Shown: in pieces, positions 16,302-23,762 of the stretch
Numbering within the stretch: the first letter of the stretch is position 1
Layout: every line of letters begins with the position of its first letter
From: Marivivens sp.
GTDB lineage: Bacteria > Pseudomonadota > Alphaproteobacteria > Rhodobacterales > Rhodobacteraceae
DNA length: 32,003 bases
NCBI GenBank assembly: GCA_023254495.1
Contig: JALRLK010000043.1
Span: 1-32,003 of the forward strand
Direction of reading: 5' to 3'
Notes under the pieces: generated by a model
Databases searched by the model: none
The model's input: the letters and a program-made list of their open reading frames with translations, nothing else
What the model was told of the DNA's origin: nothing
Made by a program: the position numbers and the translations under genes

Positions 16302-16766
16302 TCAATTCGTTATGGTGCTGTCCGCACTGTGCAGCGGACGCGATGAGCAGCAGAAATCGCCCAAGCCACTTTCGTGGAGTTTGCCTCCGACGAACAATCC
16401 CAGATGCCGCAAGACATGGGCTTCGAGCATCAGGTGGTGGCGAGCTTGGGCAAGGTCGCCCTCGGATAATGACATCTCGACAACGTTCCGCAAATACACA
16501 AGTTCACGGCAGGTCTCGCGGCAGGCGTTGAACGAGGGATTGCCCTTTGCCCCTTGCCGGTGCAGCGCCAGAAGGCGATAACCCTCGACCTCTTCCTCGG
16601 TCGGAACGTTGCCTGCGGCCTCGACCCAAGCCTCGAGCACGACCTCTCCGGCCCCAAGGAGCTGCTTGGCAGAGTCGAGCGGCGCAGCGTCGGAGGCGGC
16701 CGACGCGGCTACGGCATCGGCCAGCGCGATTGCGCCATCAAGATCGAGGGGCGCCTGAAGGGTCAT
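16302..16766 (-). CDS. Small conserved sHdr-cluster protein of unknown function
   Basis: From the ATG at 16766, which overlaps the hdrB2 stop by four bases (ATGA), the product is 154 residues; the track's longer ORF (to 16958) intrudes into hdrB2. The protein is mostly helical with an Ala-rich N-terminus and two cysteine pairs, ACRETC (C82, C86) and FCCSS (C139, C140). I do not recognise a characterised family. Its position between hdrB2 and lbpA and its tight coupling suggest a job in assembly of, or sulfur delivery to, the sHdr-LbpA system; this is inference from context. No signal peptide or clear membrane segment is seen. Confidence 0.8.
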   Translation of the reverse strand: MTLQAPLDLDGAIALADAVAASAASDAAPLDSAKQLLGAGEVVLEAWVEAAGNVPTEEEVEGYRLLALHRQGAKGNPSFNACRETCRELVYLRNVVEMSLSEGDLAQARHHLMLEAHVLRHLGLFVGGKLHESGLGDFCCSSRPLHSADSTITN

Positions 16767-17692
16767 CCGAGGCCCTTTTCCTTGAGGAAGGCGCGCGAGT
16801 CCGACAGGTTTTCCTGAACGCCCACTTTCGAGGCCGAGAGGCCCAGCGCCATGCCAAGAAGCTGGGTAAAGTAGAGGATCTTCACGTTGGTCTTGCGCCC
16901 CAGAACCTTCTCGGCGCGGACCTGATGCATCTCGAGGCCGGTGTGGCAGGTCGGGCATTCGGTTGCGATCACCTCAGCACCGCAGGCCTCGGCCGTTTCG
17001 ATGATGTTGAGCACGAGCTTCGTGGACATATCGCTGTCCGAGAGCGAATGCGCACCACCGCAGCAGGCGGTTTTCAACGGAAACTCGACATTCTCGGCGC
17101 CGGCGGCGGCGAGGATATCATCCATGAAATGCGGCTTGGCGGTCGACTCGCTGCCGGGGCCCTTGTCCTTCTCGGGGAAGATGTGGCGCGGGCGTGTGTA
17201 CATACAGCCGTAATAGTTGGCGACCTTGATGCCTTTGAGCGAGTTCTTCACGCGCTTTTCGAGCTCTTCCTCGCCCACGGCCTTCTTGATCCAGTCAAGC
17301 GCGTGGATCGTCTCGACCTTGCCGGGCTTATAGGCATCGTGGCCGGCCTTGGCGCTGATGCGCTCGTTCACCTCGACCGATTTCGGATCATTGGCGAGGT
17401 CGTACTCGGCCTTCTTGAGGTTGTGATAGCAGCCGTTGCAGGGCGCCATGACCTTGTCGAAGCCCATATCCTCGGCGATCGAGAGGTTGCGGGCGGAAAG
17501 ATAGGTCTGCACCTTGGGGTCAACGTTTTTGACCTCCATCGCGCCGCAGCAGTTCCAGTTCTCGAGCTCGACAAGCTCAAGGCCCAAGGATTTGCCGACC
17601 GCCTTGGTCGAACGGTTATAGGCGTGGCCGGTGCCTTCTAGGGCGCAGCCCGGATAATAGGCGACCTTCTGGAGATCGTTGCTGCCGTCCAT
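16763..17692 (-). CDS. hdrB2: sHdrB2: heterodisulfide reductase subunit B-like protein
   Basis: 309 residues with two canonical CCG domains. The first has YYPGC (C16), NCCGAMEV (C48, C49) and CNGC (C85, C88); the second has YYGC (C163), ACCGGAH (C210, C211) and CPTC (C246, C249). In methanogen HdrB such motifs hold noncubane [4Fe-4S] clusters at which the disulfide is cleaved. In sulfur oxidisers the B subunits are thought to handle the sulfur substrate on the oxidative path. The start overlaps the hdrC2 stop by one base (TGATG), and the end overlaps the next gene. All expected cysteines are present, in contrast to the B1 paralogue. Confidence 0.95.
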   Translation of the reverse strand: MDGSNDLQKVAYYPGCALEGTGHAYNRSTKAVGKSLGLELVELENWNCCGAMEVKNVDPKVQTYLSARNLSIAEDMGFDKVMAPCNGCYHNLKKAEYDLANDPKSVEVNERISAKAGHDAYKPGKVETIHALDWIKKAVGEEELEKRVKNSLKGIKVANYYGCMYTRPRHIFPEKDKGPGSESTAKPHFMDDILAAAGAENVEFPLKTACCGGAHSLSDSDMSTKLVLNIIETAEACGAEVIATECPTCHTGLEMHQVRAEKVLGRKTNVKILYFTQLLGMALGLSASKVGVQENLSDSRAFLKEKGLG

Positions 17693-18432
17693 CAGTGGCC
17701 TCCCTTGGCGCCGACAGCGGCACGGTTCGCCGCTTCGACCTCTTGCACATATTCATTGATTGCCCGGCGCGATTTGGCCCAGTTGCGGGTGCGCGGGCGC
17801 CGCACGACCGCCATGCCCATTCGCATCAGGTAGAAAACCGGGAAGCGGAAGGCGAGGCCCTTGATCAGCGCCACCAGCCACGGCTGGGCGAGGGGCTGTT
17901 CGGTGCGGCGGAAGAAATTCATGATGACGCGGCTTTCCTCGATCTTGCCGGTCTTGATGACCTGACCCGAGAATTCCTCGTCAAATTCGGTCGAGGGGCT
18001 CTTGGGCGTGTGGCCCTTGAGCTCAAGCCAATGCGCGGTGGCCTTCATGACGCCCTCGGGCACCACATCGCGCGGGCAGGCGTAGGTGCATTTGTTGCAG
18101 GACACGCACTGCCAGATGATGTCCTTGTCGCGCAGCAGCTCTTCTTCCATGCCAAGGCGGATGAGATAGATCCAGTAGCGCGGGTTGAACTCGGGGTTCA
18201 CGGCGTTGACTGTGCAGGCGTTTGTACACGAACCACATTGCCAGCAACGATGGATATTCTCGCCGCCCGGCAGGGCCGCGATCTCGTCCTGCATATCGTC
18301 ATTGTAATCGGTCAGCGAGCGGCCCGTGATAAAGGTGCTCCAGTGGCCGGACACATCGACGCCGTCGATGACGAGGTTCTCATTCTCGACGAGATTCTCC
18401 TTCCGGATCAAGGACTTTTCATGAATTGGCAC
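17692..18432 (-). CDS. hdrC2: sHdrC2: heterodisulfide reductase subunit C-like iron-sulfur protein
   Basis: 246 residues from a GTG at 18432, with GGAGG six bases upstream and overlapping the end of the preceding gene by 14 bases. Two 4Fe-4S motifs are visible, CWQCGSCTNAC (C63, C66, C69, C73) and CVSCNKCTYACP (C109 to C119). In Hdr complexes the C subunit moves electrons between A and B. After the clusters comes a helical region (FFRRTEQPLAQPWLVALIKGLAFRFPVFYLMRMG) that is basic and partly hydrophobic, possibly docking to a partner or the membrane. It is coupled to hdrB2 by a one-base overlap. Confidence 0.95.
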   Translation of the reverse strand: MPIHEKSLIRKENLVENENLVIDGVDVSGHWSTFITGRSLTDYNDDMQDEIAALPGGENIHRCWQCGSCTNACTVNAVNPEFNPRYWIYLIRLGMEEELLRDKDIIWQCVSCNKCTYACPRDVVPEGVMKATAHWLELKGHTPKSPSTEFDEEFSGQVIKTGKIEESRVIMNFFRRTEQPLAQPWLVALIKGLAFRFPVFYLMRMGMAVVRRPRTRNWAKSRRAINEYVQEVEAANRAAVGAKGGH

Positions 18433-19309
18433 GGGGAGCCTCCGGTTCGGGAAGTGCTGGGGTTCCCCCCAGGAAATGAGCTTGGCCGTCGATCAGACGC
18501 AGGCGGGTGCGGCCGGTTTCGGTGTCCACGGCATCAAGGCCGAGCATCCGGCGGGTATGCAGCATCGGATCGCCTTCCATCGAGAAGTCGGTCCGCAGGT
18601 ATTGCCCGCCCCGGTCGTTGATATAGGCCGCATAGACGTGGGCCATGAGAAGATCGGTATAGAAGGGCAGATCGCGAAAGACGCCTTCGGCGGCGAGAAA
18701 GCCCTGAAGCTCTTCCGACAGGGTCGAATGCATCAGGTAGTCGTCATCTGCGTTGATCTGCGCGGCGTCGACATCCTCGGCGTGCCAGATCTCGCGCAGG
18801 ACGCCGGTTTTCACCTTGGCATCCCAGACCCAGCGGCACATGAGCGGATAGCGATCAGGCGCCGTGAAGTGCAGAACCTCGGCCGCCAAATCGCGCACCC
18901 AGCGGTGCGCCTTGTCGGCGGGGAAGGAGGCCACGAAACCGGCGATCCGCTCGTCGGCGGTGGCGGTGTCGGACCAGCCCGTGAGAAGCTCGATCAGACG
19001 CTGGCGCATGATCGAGAAATCATTGTCGGCCAGCCATTGGCCGATCCGGCGGCGCACCGGGGTCACAAACGCGGCGAGGTCGAGGAATTCCTCTTTCGTC
19101 AGCTTGTCGATATGGCCCTTGCCCAGAAGTTCCTCAAAGAGCGAGGCCTTGAGCATCAGCGCGGTGATATAGCGCTCGACCCCGCCCGTGGGCTCGGCCG
19201 ATTGCACCATGTTCTCGAACGCCCGCCGCAAGCGGTGGCCGGACAGGTCCAGCACCGGCGCCGAAGGCACCGGGGCAGACTTTTCGGCCTGGCGGGCGAA
19301 ACCGAACAT
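18419..19309 (-). CDS. Conserved sHdr-associated protein (sHdrH / Hyp)
   Basis: 296 residues, soluble, with no recognisable metal or cofactor motif and only one cysteine (PLMCRWVWDAK). Its place between hdrA and hdrC2 is the invariant position of the hypothetical protein in hdrC1B1A-hyp-hdrC2B2 gene sets of sulfur oxidisers, which is the basis of the call. Motifs such as WVRDLAAEVLHFTAPDRYPLM and AYINDRGGQYLRTDFSMEGDP look family-specific. The ATG at 19309 shares one base with the hdrA stop (TAATG), implying strict translational coupling and probably a stoichiometric partner in the complex. A molecular function is not known to me. Confidence 0.85.
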   Translation of the reverse strand: MFGFARQAEKSAPVPSAPVLDLSGHRLRRAFENMVQSAEPTGGVERYITALMLKASLFEELLGKGHIDKLTKEEFLDLAAFVTPVRRRIGQWLADNDFSIMRQRLIELLTGWSDTATADERIAGFVASFPADKAHRWVRDLAAEVLHFTAPDRYPLMCRWVWDAKVKTGVLREIWHAEDVDAAQINADDDYLMHSTLSEELQGFLAAEGVFRDLPFYTDLLMAHVYAAYINDRGGQYLRTDFSMEGDPMLHTRRMLGLDAVDTETGRTRLRLIDGQAHFLGGTPALPEPEAPRANS

Positions 19310-20358
19310 TACTCAGCCGCAACCTTTCCGGCAGGTTTGAAGTTAAGCGCAGCCATCGCGGCGGCCTGACCTTGGGCGATCGAGTCGTCGATCGTCTCGG
19401 GGCCGGTCGCGGCGCCCGCGACGAACACGCCGGGGCGGTTGGTCTCGGCCAGATGCGCATAGGTCGATTGCTTGGCGATGTAGCCATATTTGTTGAGATC
19501 GACGCCAAAGACCGAAGAGATCGTCATGTTGTCGACGTTGGGATCCATGCCGATGGCGTGAACCACCATGTCGAAGGGGATCGAGACCGGGCGCTTGATG
19601 AGCGTGTCCTCGCCCTTCACCAGAAGGCGCTTCCCGTCCGAGGTGACCTCGGCGATGCGGGCCTTGATGTATTTGACCTTATGCTCTTCCTGGCTGGCCC
19701 AGTAATAGTCGCCCTCGTAGAGGCCGAAGGTCCGGATATCCATGTAGTAGATATAGACGTTGGTCTTGGGCGACAGCTCGCGGATTTCCATCGCGATATT
19801 GGCCGAGACTGTGCAGCAGATCTTCGAGCACCACTCGCGGCCGATCTGACGGTCGCGCGAACCGACGCAGAGCAGGATCGCCACGCGGTCCGGCACGCGG
19901 CCATCAGAGGGGCAGCGGATGCCCTTGCCCGACGAGATCATCTGTTCGACCTGCACGGTAGTCACAACATCGGGATAGGTGCCAAAGCCCCACTCGGGCT
20001 TGTTGACGCTGTCAAAGTGGGTGAAGCCGGTGGTCAGGATCGTCGATCCCGCTTCGATCTTGGTTCCGTCCTTCAGCGTCGCGGTGAATGCGCCGGGCTC
20101 GCCCTCGAAGCTCTGCACCTGAGCGTTCAGGCGCACATCGACACCCTCGCGGCCCTGCACACGGTCGACCATGGCGCCGATGGCGTCCTTGGCCCATTCG
20201 TGCGAGGGGACGAGCTTGGCATAACCATCAAGGATGGGCGCGCCGCCGAGCCTGTCTTCCTTTTCGACCAGAACAACCTTCTGGCCGGCCGAGGCGAGGG
20301 CGTGTACTGCCGAGAGCCCGGCGGGTCCGCCGCCGACGATAAGAACGGGTTTCGTCAC
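19309..20358 (-). CDS. hdrA: sHdrA: FAD-binding heterodisulfide reductase subunit A-like protein
   Basis: 349 residues from a GTG at 20358 (AGGAG seven bases upstream, two bases after the hdrB1 stop); the 500-aa track ORF extends wrongly into hdrB1. KPVLIVGGGPAGLSAVHAL is the FAD Rossmann motif (residues 9-14 GGGPAG), and LLCVGSRDRQIGREWCSKICCTVS provides cysteines C164, C177, C181 and C182 for an Fe-S cluster. NRPGVFVAGAATGPETIDDSIAQGQAAA is the typical HdrA C-terminal FAD motif. The extra ferredoxin domains of methanogen HdrA are absent, as is usual for the sulfur-oxidiser type. It is the flavin hub that should take electrons from sulfur oxidation. Confidence 0.95.
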   Translation of the reverse strand: MTKPVLIVGGGPAGLSAVHALASAGQKVVLVEKEDRLGGAPILDGYAKLVPSHEWAKDAIGAMVDRVQGREGVDVRLNAQVQSFEGEPGAFTATLKDGTKIEAGSTILTTGFTHFDSVNKPEWGFGTYPDVVTTVQVEQMISSGKGIRCPSDGRVPDRVAILLCVGSRDRQIGREWCSKICCTVSANIAMEIRELSPKTNVYIYYMDIRTFGLYEGDYYWASQEEHKVKYIKARIAEVTSDGKRLLVKGEDTLIKRPVSIPFDMVVHAIGMDPNVDNMTISSVFGVDLNKYGYIAKQSTYAHLAETNRPGVFVAGAATGPETIDDSIAQGQAAAMAALNFKPAGKVAAE

Positions 20359-20360
20359 TA

Positions 20361-21731
20361 CTATGCTCCTGCGATCGCTTTGGGCCGAACGTAGCCGGGG
20401 CCCGAGGTGATGGCCCGCTTGGGGTCGTAAAGGGTTTCGATGCGGCCGGCCTTGACCTCGTCGAGGTAGCCTTCGAACTCGGCTTTGGCCTTCTCCCAGT
20501 CGATGCCCATCTTCTCCAGAAGGGTCTCGAAGGGCGAGGCGTGCCAGTGCAGCTGTGCCAGCTTGTAGGGATGTGCGCCCATGGTCAGCGCGGCGAACTG
20601 GCAATCGGCCATAACGGGCAGCGCATAGACCTTGTCGACAGCCTTGCCGATCCACTGGTTCTTGTCGAGCGTGGTGATACAGCCAGTGTCGTGGCCGATC
20701 ATCACGTCGGAACGGGCCTCTTCCACGGCGACCTTGATTTTGCGGTCGATGGCGAAAGAGCGGGTGAATTCGCGCTCGCCGATGATGTGGCGGAAGCCGA
20801 AGCCGCAGCAATCATACCATGTGGAATAGTCGATCACCTGCGTGCCCAGGGACTGAAGAAGGCCGGTGGTCACGGCCACACGGTCGCCGTTCATCACGGT
20901 GTCGTCGTAGATGACGTCTTCGGGGACCATCTTGTAGACGTGGCAGGCGGGGTGAACGGTCGAGCGGATGTTCGAGACATCCACCGTCTGGCGATCCTTG
21001 ATGCGGTGGCGCATGACGTGCAGCCACTCGGAATAATGCACGATCTCTTCGGGGATCAGGAGTTTGCCGTCAACAAGGCGGCCCAGCTTGCCAAGGATCG
21101 TCTTGACCTCTTCGCGCAGCTCGGCCGAGTGCAGAAGGAAGCCGCGAATTTCCTTGTAGTTTCCAAAGGATGTGCCGCAGTGGACGAGCGGGTAATAAGT
21201 GCCCTCGGGCAGGCCCTGCGACTTGGCCGAAACATAGGCCTGATGGAAATTCCGCAAGAACACGGCAGCGAGCGAAACCACGTTGCCGATGCCCGAGCCG
21301 TGATAGTTCCACGCGGTGCAGGAGGTCTGGTCGGTCTCGTCGAGATAGTTCAGGCCGAGCTGGTTCTGGATCCAGAGGATCGACGAGGGATAGCCCGGGA
21401 TATTGCCGCACTGGCCGCAGGATTTGTGGTGCCAGAGGTTGTTGGTGGGGATCTTCTTGTCCCAGCCGAAAAGCGTCTTGGCCATCACCGGCTCGTGGAC
21501 GTCGGTCACGCGGTGAACCTTGATCTCGCCCTCTTTTTCAAGCTGCCACATGATGTCGCGCACGTCTTCCTTGCGCTCTTTCGAGGTCAGAAGCGCGCGT
21601 TTGTCGATCCGCGCCTCGACCCAGTCGGTCGCGCGGCGGGCTTCGGTCGTGCTCAGCTTGGTCGGCGTCCAATCGGCCCCAAAGCCGTTGTAGGCACCCG
21701 ATTTCGAACCATTGGTAGTGTCGTTGGCCAT
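20361..21731 (-). CDS. hdrB1: sHdrB1: heterodisulfide reductase subunit B-like protein with atypical CCG motifs
   Basis: 456 residues from the ATG at 21731, which has GGAGG five bases upstream; the track start at 21833 enters hdrC1. A 95-residue N-terminal extension precedes the CCG region. The N-terminal CCG module is degenerate (SCGQCGN, TSCTAWN, HCGTSFGN), while the C-terminal one keeps C263, DCCGFG (C308, C309) and C351, but the first cysteine of the usual CxxC is Asp (HDTGC). It is about 150 residues longer than HdrB2. In the complex it should be the second B-type subunit, with fewer or altered noncubane clusters. Confidence 0.93.
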   Translation of the reverse strand: MANDTTNGSKSGAYNGFGADWTPTKLSTTEARRATDWVEARIDKRALLTSKERKEDVRDIMWQLEKEGEIKVHRVTDVHEPVMAKTLFGWDKKIPTNNLWHHKSCGQCGNIPGYPSSILWIQNQLGLNYLDETDQTSCTAWNYHGSGIGNVVSLAAVFLRNFHQAYVSAKSQGLPEGTYYPLVHCGTSFGNYKEIRGFLLHSAELREEVKTILGKLGRLVDGKLLIPEEIVHYSEWLHVMRHRIKDRQTVDVSNIRSTVHPACHVYKMVPEDVIYDDTVMNGDRVAVTTGLLQSLGTQVIDYSTWYDCCGFGFRHIIGEREFTRSFAIDRKIKVAVEEARSDVMIGHDTGCITTLDKNQWIGKAVDKVYALPVMADCQFAALTMGAHPYKLAQLHWHASPFETLLEKMGIDWEKAKAEFEGYLDEVKAGRIETLYDPKRAITSGPGYVRPKAIAGA

Positions 21732-21768
21732 AATGTCCTCCGTCCGTGCAGTTGCAGCTACAGGCGTA

Positions 21769-22524
21769 TCAATCGTCGTCGTCTTCGTCGTCTTGCTCGT
21801 CGAGCCAGTCTTCCCACTCTTCGCGCTTCTCATCCATCACGTCGGCAACGACGTCGAAGAGGTTTTCATCGACGGTCTCGAGCTGTTTGAGAACGCCGGT
21901 CGCTTCCCAGATGGTGTAGAGTTCGACCGAGGTCTTGAGGTTCACTTCCCAGGCCGTGTCGAGCGTGTGCATCGTCGGCATGGGGATCGCTTTGCGCAGG
22001 ATCATCAAAGGCGCATCGACCTTGGCCACGTTGGGGCCCCAGTCGGGGAAGGCCTCTTTGGTGATCATGTTGGGGGCAAGCTGGTTGCCGGTGGAAACCA
22101 CCTTGAGAAGCACACGGCTGAAGGGCCGGAGCACCTCTTTGACCGATTCAAACTCGTGCTTGATCGCCACTTCGCGCATTATCATCACGAGGCCGCCGGG
22201 CGAGTTTTCGAAGGGGCAGCGGGCGGCGCAGGTATAGCACTGGGCGCAGGCCCAGATCTTTTCCTGCATCGCGTCATAGATGCCTTCGAGGTTTTCGGTC
22301 CAAAGAAGCTGGACGATCTCGCGGGGGCTATAATCGTAGTAATGCGCCGAGGGGCAGGTCGCCGTGCAGATGCCGCAGTTGAGGCAGCCGTGAATCTCGT
22401 GGCTATAGGTCGGATGGTTCCGGATATCGTCGAAGATTTCCTCGAGCTGTTCCCGGCTGACCGGCGCACCGTCTGAGACCGGATCGGCGATCGGCGGTAG
22501 CGGGATCGACGAATGGGCTGTCAT
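21769..22524 (-). CDS. hdrC1: sHdrC1: heterodisulfide reductase subunit C-like iron-sulfur protein
   Basis: 251 residues with two full 4Fe-4S motifs, CLNCGICTATCP (C47 to C57) and CAQCYTCAARCP (C93 to C103), followed by a helical domain (VAIKHEFESVKEVLRPFSRVLLKV). The C-terminus is extremely acidic (EEWEDWLDEQDDEDDDD), which may serve as an interaction tail. It should relay electrons between the B1 and A subunits. The gene is 23 bases after the dsrE gene and 37 bases before hdrB1, all in one operon. Confidence 0.95.
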   Translation of the reverse strand: MTAHSSIPLPPIADPVSDGAPVSREQLEEIFDDIRNHPTYSHEIHGCLNCGICTATCPSAHYYDYSPREIVQLLWTENLEGIYDAMQEKIWACAQCYTCAARCPFENSPGGLVMIMREVAIKHEFESVKEVLRPFSRVLLKVVSTGNQLAPNMITKEAFPDWGPNVAKVDAPLMILRKAIPMPTMHTLDTAWEVNLKTSVELYTIWEATGVLKQLETVDENLFDVVADVMDEKREEWEDWLDEQDDEDDDD

Positions 22525-22547
22525 GGCTTCGGCCTCCCTTGGCGACG

Positions 22548-22928
22548 TCAGTAGGTCAGAACGCGAACGTCATCGTCTTCCATGATGGATTCAATCACAT
22601 GGGCTCCGCCCACGATCCCTTCGCATTCGGGGATCAGGTCGTCGGCAGTCATTTCAAAGAGATCAAGGTTGGGCGAGCAGCAATAGAATTTGGCGCCTGC
22701 CTCATGTGCATCCTTGATGAAATCATAAACAGTCTTGGGCGAGCCTTCCTTGACGACAAGTTTCTCGGCCTCACCCTTCTTCATCAGGCGGCCGGCGGTA
22801 GCGGTGCAGATGACCTCGACCTCATAATCCATCGCTGCCGCGACAGTTGCCTGGAAGAACGGAGCACCCAGCTCTTCCCCGTTGCGAGGGTCGGTATTTA
22901 CCATCACGATAATCAGCTTTTCCGCCAT
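22548..22928 (-). CDS. DsrE3-type sulfurtransferase of the sHdr operon
   Basis: 126 residues from the ATG at 22928, with a very strong AAAGGGAGG site; the track's start at 22955 is a non-ATG codon within the leader. The fold signature is KLIIVMVNTDPRNGEELGAPFFQATVAAAMDYEVEVICTATAGRLM, and the likely active cysteines are C83 and C84 in KFYCCSPNLDLF. DsrE3 proteins exchange sulfane sulfur with TusA and are standard members of sHdr gene sets. It is the first gene after the main internal promoter, immediately before hdrC1. Confidence 0.9.
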   Translation of the reverse strand: MAEKLIIVMVNTDPRNGEELGAPFFQATVAAAMDYEVEVICTATAGRLMKKGEAEKLVVKEGSPKTVYDFIKDAHEAGAKFYCCSPNLDLFEMTADDLIPECEGIVGGAHVIESIMEDDDVRVLTY

Positions 22929-22994
22929 ATTTCCTCCCTTTGGCGCCGAACCCAAGACTCCCCATCCCGAGTGTGTCGCCCATTCCTCAACAAA

Positions 22995-23022
22995 ATCTTA
23001 TATGTAAAATTTCGCATGTCAA
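22995..23022 (-). promoter_or_regulatory. Probable promoter of the dsrE-hdr-lbpA-tusA operon
   Basis: On the minus strand TTGACA (23017-23022) and TAAGAT (22995-23000) are separated by 16 bases in an AT-rich island within GC-rich DNA. The perfect -35 makes this a good housekeeping-type promoter. The -10 region lies in an imperfect inverted repeat (AAATCTTA / TAAAATTT, one mismatch) at about 22993-23012, which could be a regulator site. It lies 67 bases or more upstream of the DsrE3 start. Confidence 0.65.
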
Positions 23023-23072
23023 CGAGACTGTGCCTCGATGCATGACCGTCACCTTCCCGAAGAAAGGGCGCG

Positions 23073-23762
23073 TCACATCCAGCCGCAGTGATCGACGATC
23101 GAAACCATGAGCCTGCTGAGCGCTTCGGCGATCTCGGCCTGCCGGTCTCCAAGTTCGACAAGCGCAGACACAGTATCGTCAGGAGTTTCAGCGAATTCCA
23201 TGATCAGGTCTTCGGCCATGCCACGCTTGTAGCCGGGGTGACCGACCATGCCGAGGCTGTTGCCGTTCACCGTAAAAGCCATGATCTCGCCGTTCGGTCC
23301 TAGCGCGGAAATCTCGGCGGATTTTGGCGGAACGGGGCGATCCCGAAGATAGGAGGCCATCGGAAAATCGCTCGGCAGCGTCGCGCCAAAGGCCGAATCG
23401 GCCACCGGATTGATTCGCGACACGTCAAAGCGCAGGGGAGCTTCGGCCGCCCCACCTCCGGCGGCCACCGAAAGGATCACCGCGCCAAGGCCAAATCCCA
23501 AAACCGGAAGCCCCGCATCAAGGAAAGCCTTGGTGAGGCGCAGCTCTGGCCCGAGGCTGGGCAAGATATGTCCGCTGACCACGCCATATGGGCCTGCGCC
23601 CAGAAGCACCAAGCCGTCGAAATTTCCGGTCACGGACGGGATAGATCCGCCCGCCGCAAAAGGCCGGCGATACTGGAAGCGGACGTTGCGCCCTTCCATA
23701 TGGTCCTCCATGAAGCCGAGGTATTCCGACTCGGTATGCTGGATAACGCAGAGGTTCTTCAT
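23073..23762 (-). CDS. Glutamine amidotransferase class-I-like protein lacking the catalytic cysteine
   Basis: 229 residues with the overall class-I GATase layout: an N-terminal MKNLCVIQHTESEYLGFMEDH, oxyanion-strand region FDGLVLLGAGPYG, nucleophile elbow LPVLGFGLGAVIL and late MVGHPGYKRG. The elbow normally reads GxCxG; here it is G89-F90-G91-L92-G93, so the nucleophile is glycine, and the usual HPE near the end is HPG. Glutaminase activity is therefore unlikely. A gat-like gene next to the lipoate ligase gene is known from sHdr/lipoate-assembly clusters. The ATG overlaps the upstream sLpl stop (ATGA), so the two are coupled, and a structural or ligand-binding role in LbpA lipoylation is the best inference. 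Confidence 0.8.
   Translation of the reverse strand: MKNLCVIQHTESEYLGFMEDHMEGRNVRFQYRRPFAAGGSIPSVTGNFDGLVLLGAGPYGVVSGHILPSLGPELRLTKAFLDAGLPVLGFGLGAVILSVAAGGGAAEAPLRFDVSRINPVADSAFGATLPSDFPMASYLRDRPVPPKSAEISALGPNGEIMAFTVNGNSLGMVGHPGYKRGMAEDLIMEFAETPDDTVSALVELGDRQAEIAEALSRLMVSIVDHCGWM

Noticed and set aside
20359-20811. N-terminal extension of the hdrA ORF to 20811
   Set aside because: The extra residues (MLRLRLPPHHRR...) are out-of-frame hdrB1 sequence. The GTG at 20358 has a ribosome site and starts the FAD motif.
20541-21890. 449-residue plus-strand ORF opposite hdrB1
   Set aside because: Shadow ORF; hdrB1 on the other strand has family cysteines, a good ribosome site and operon context.
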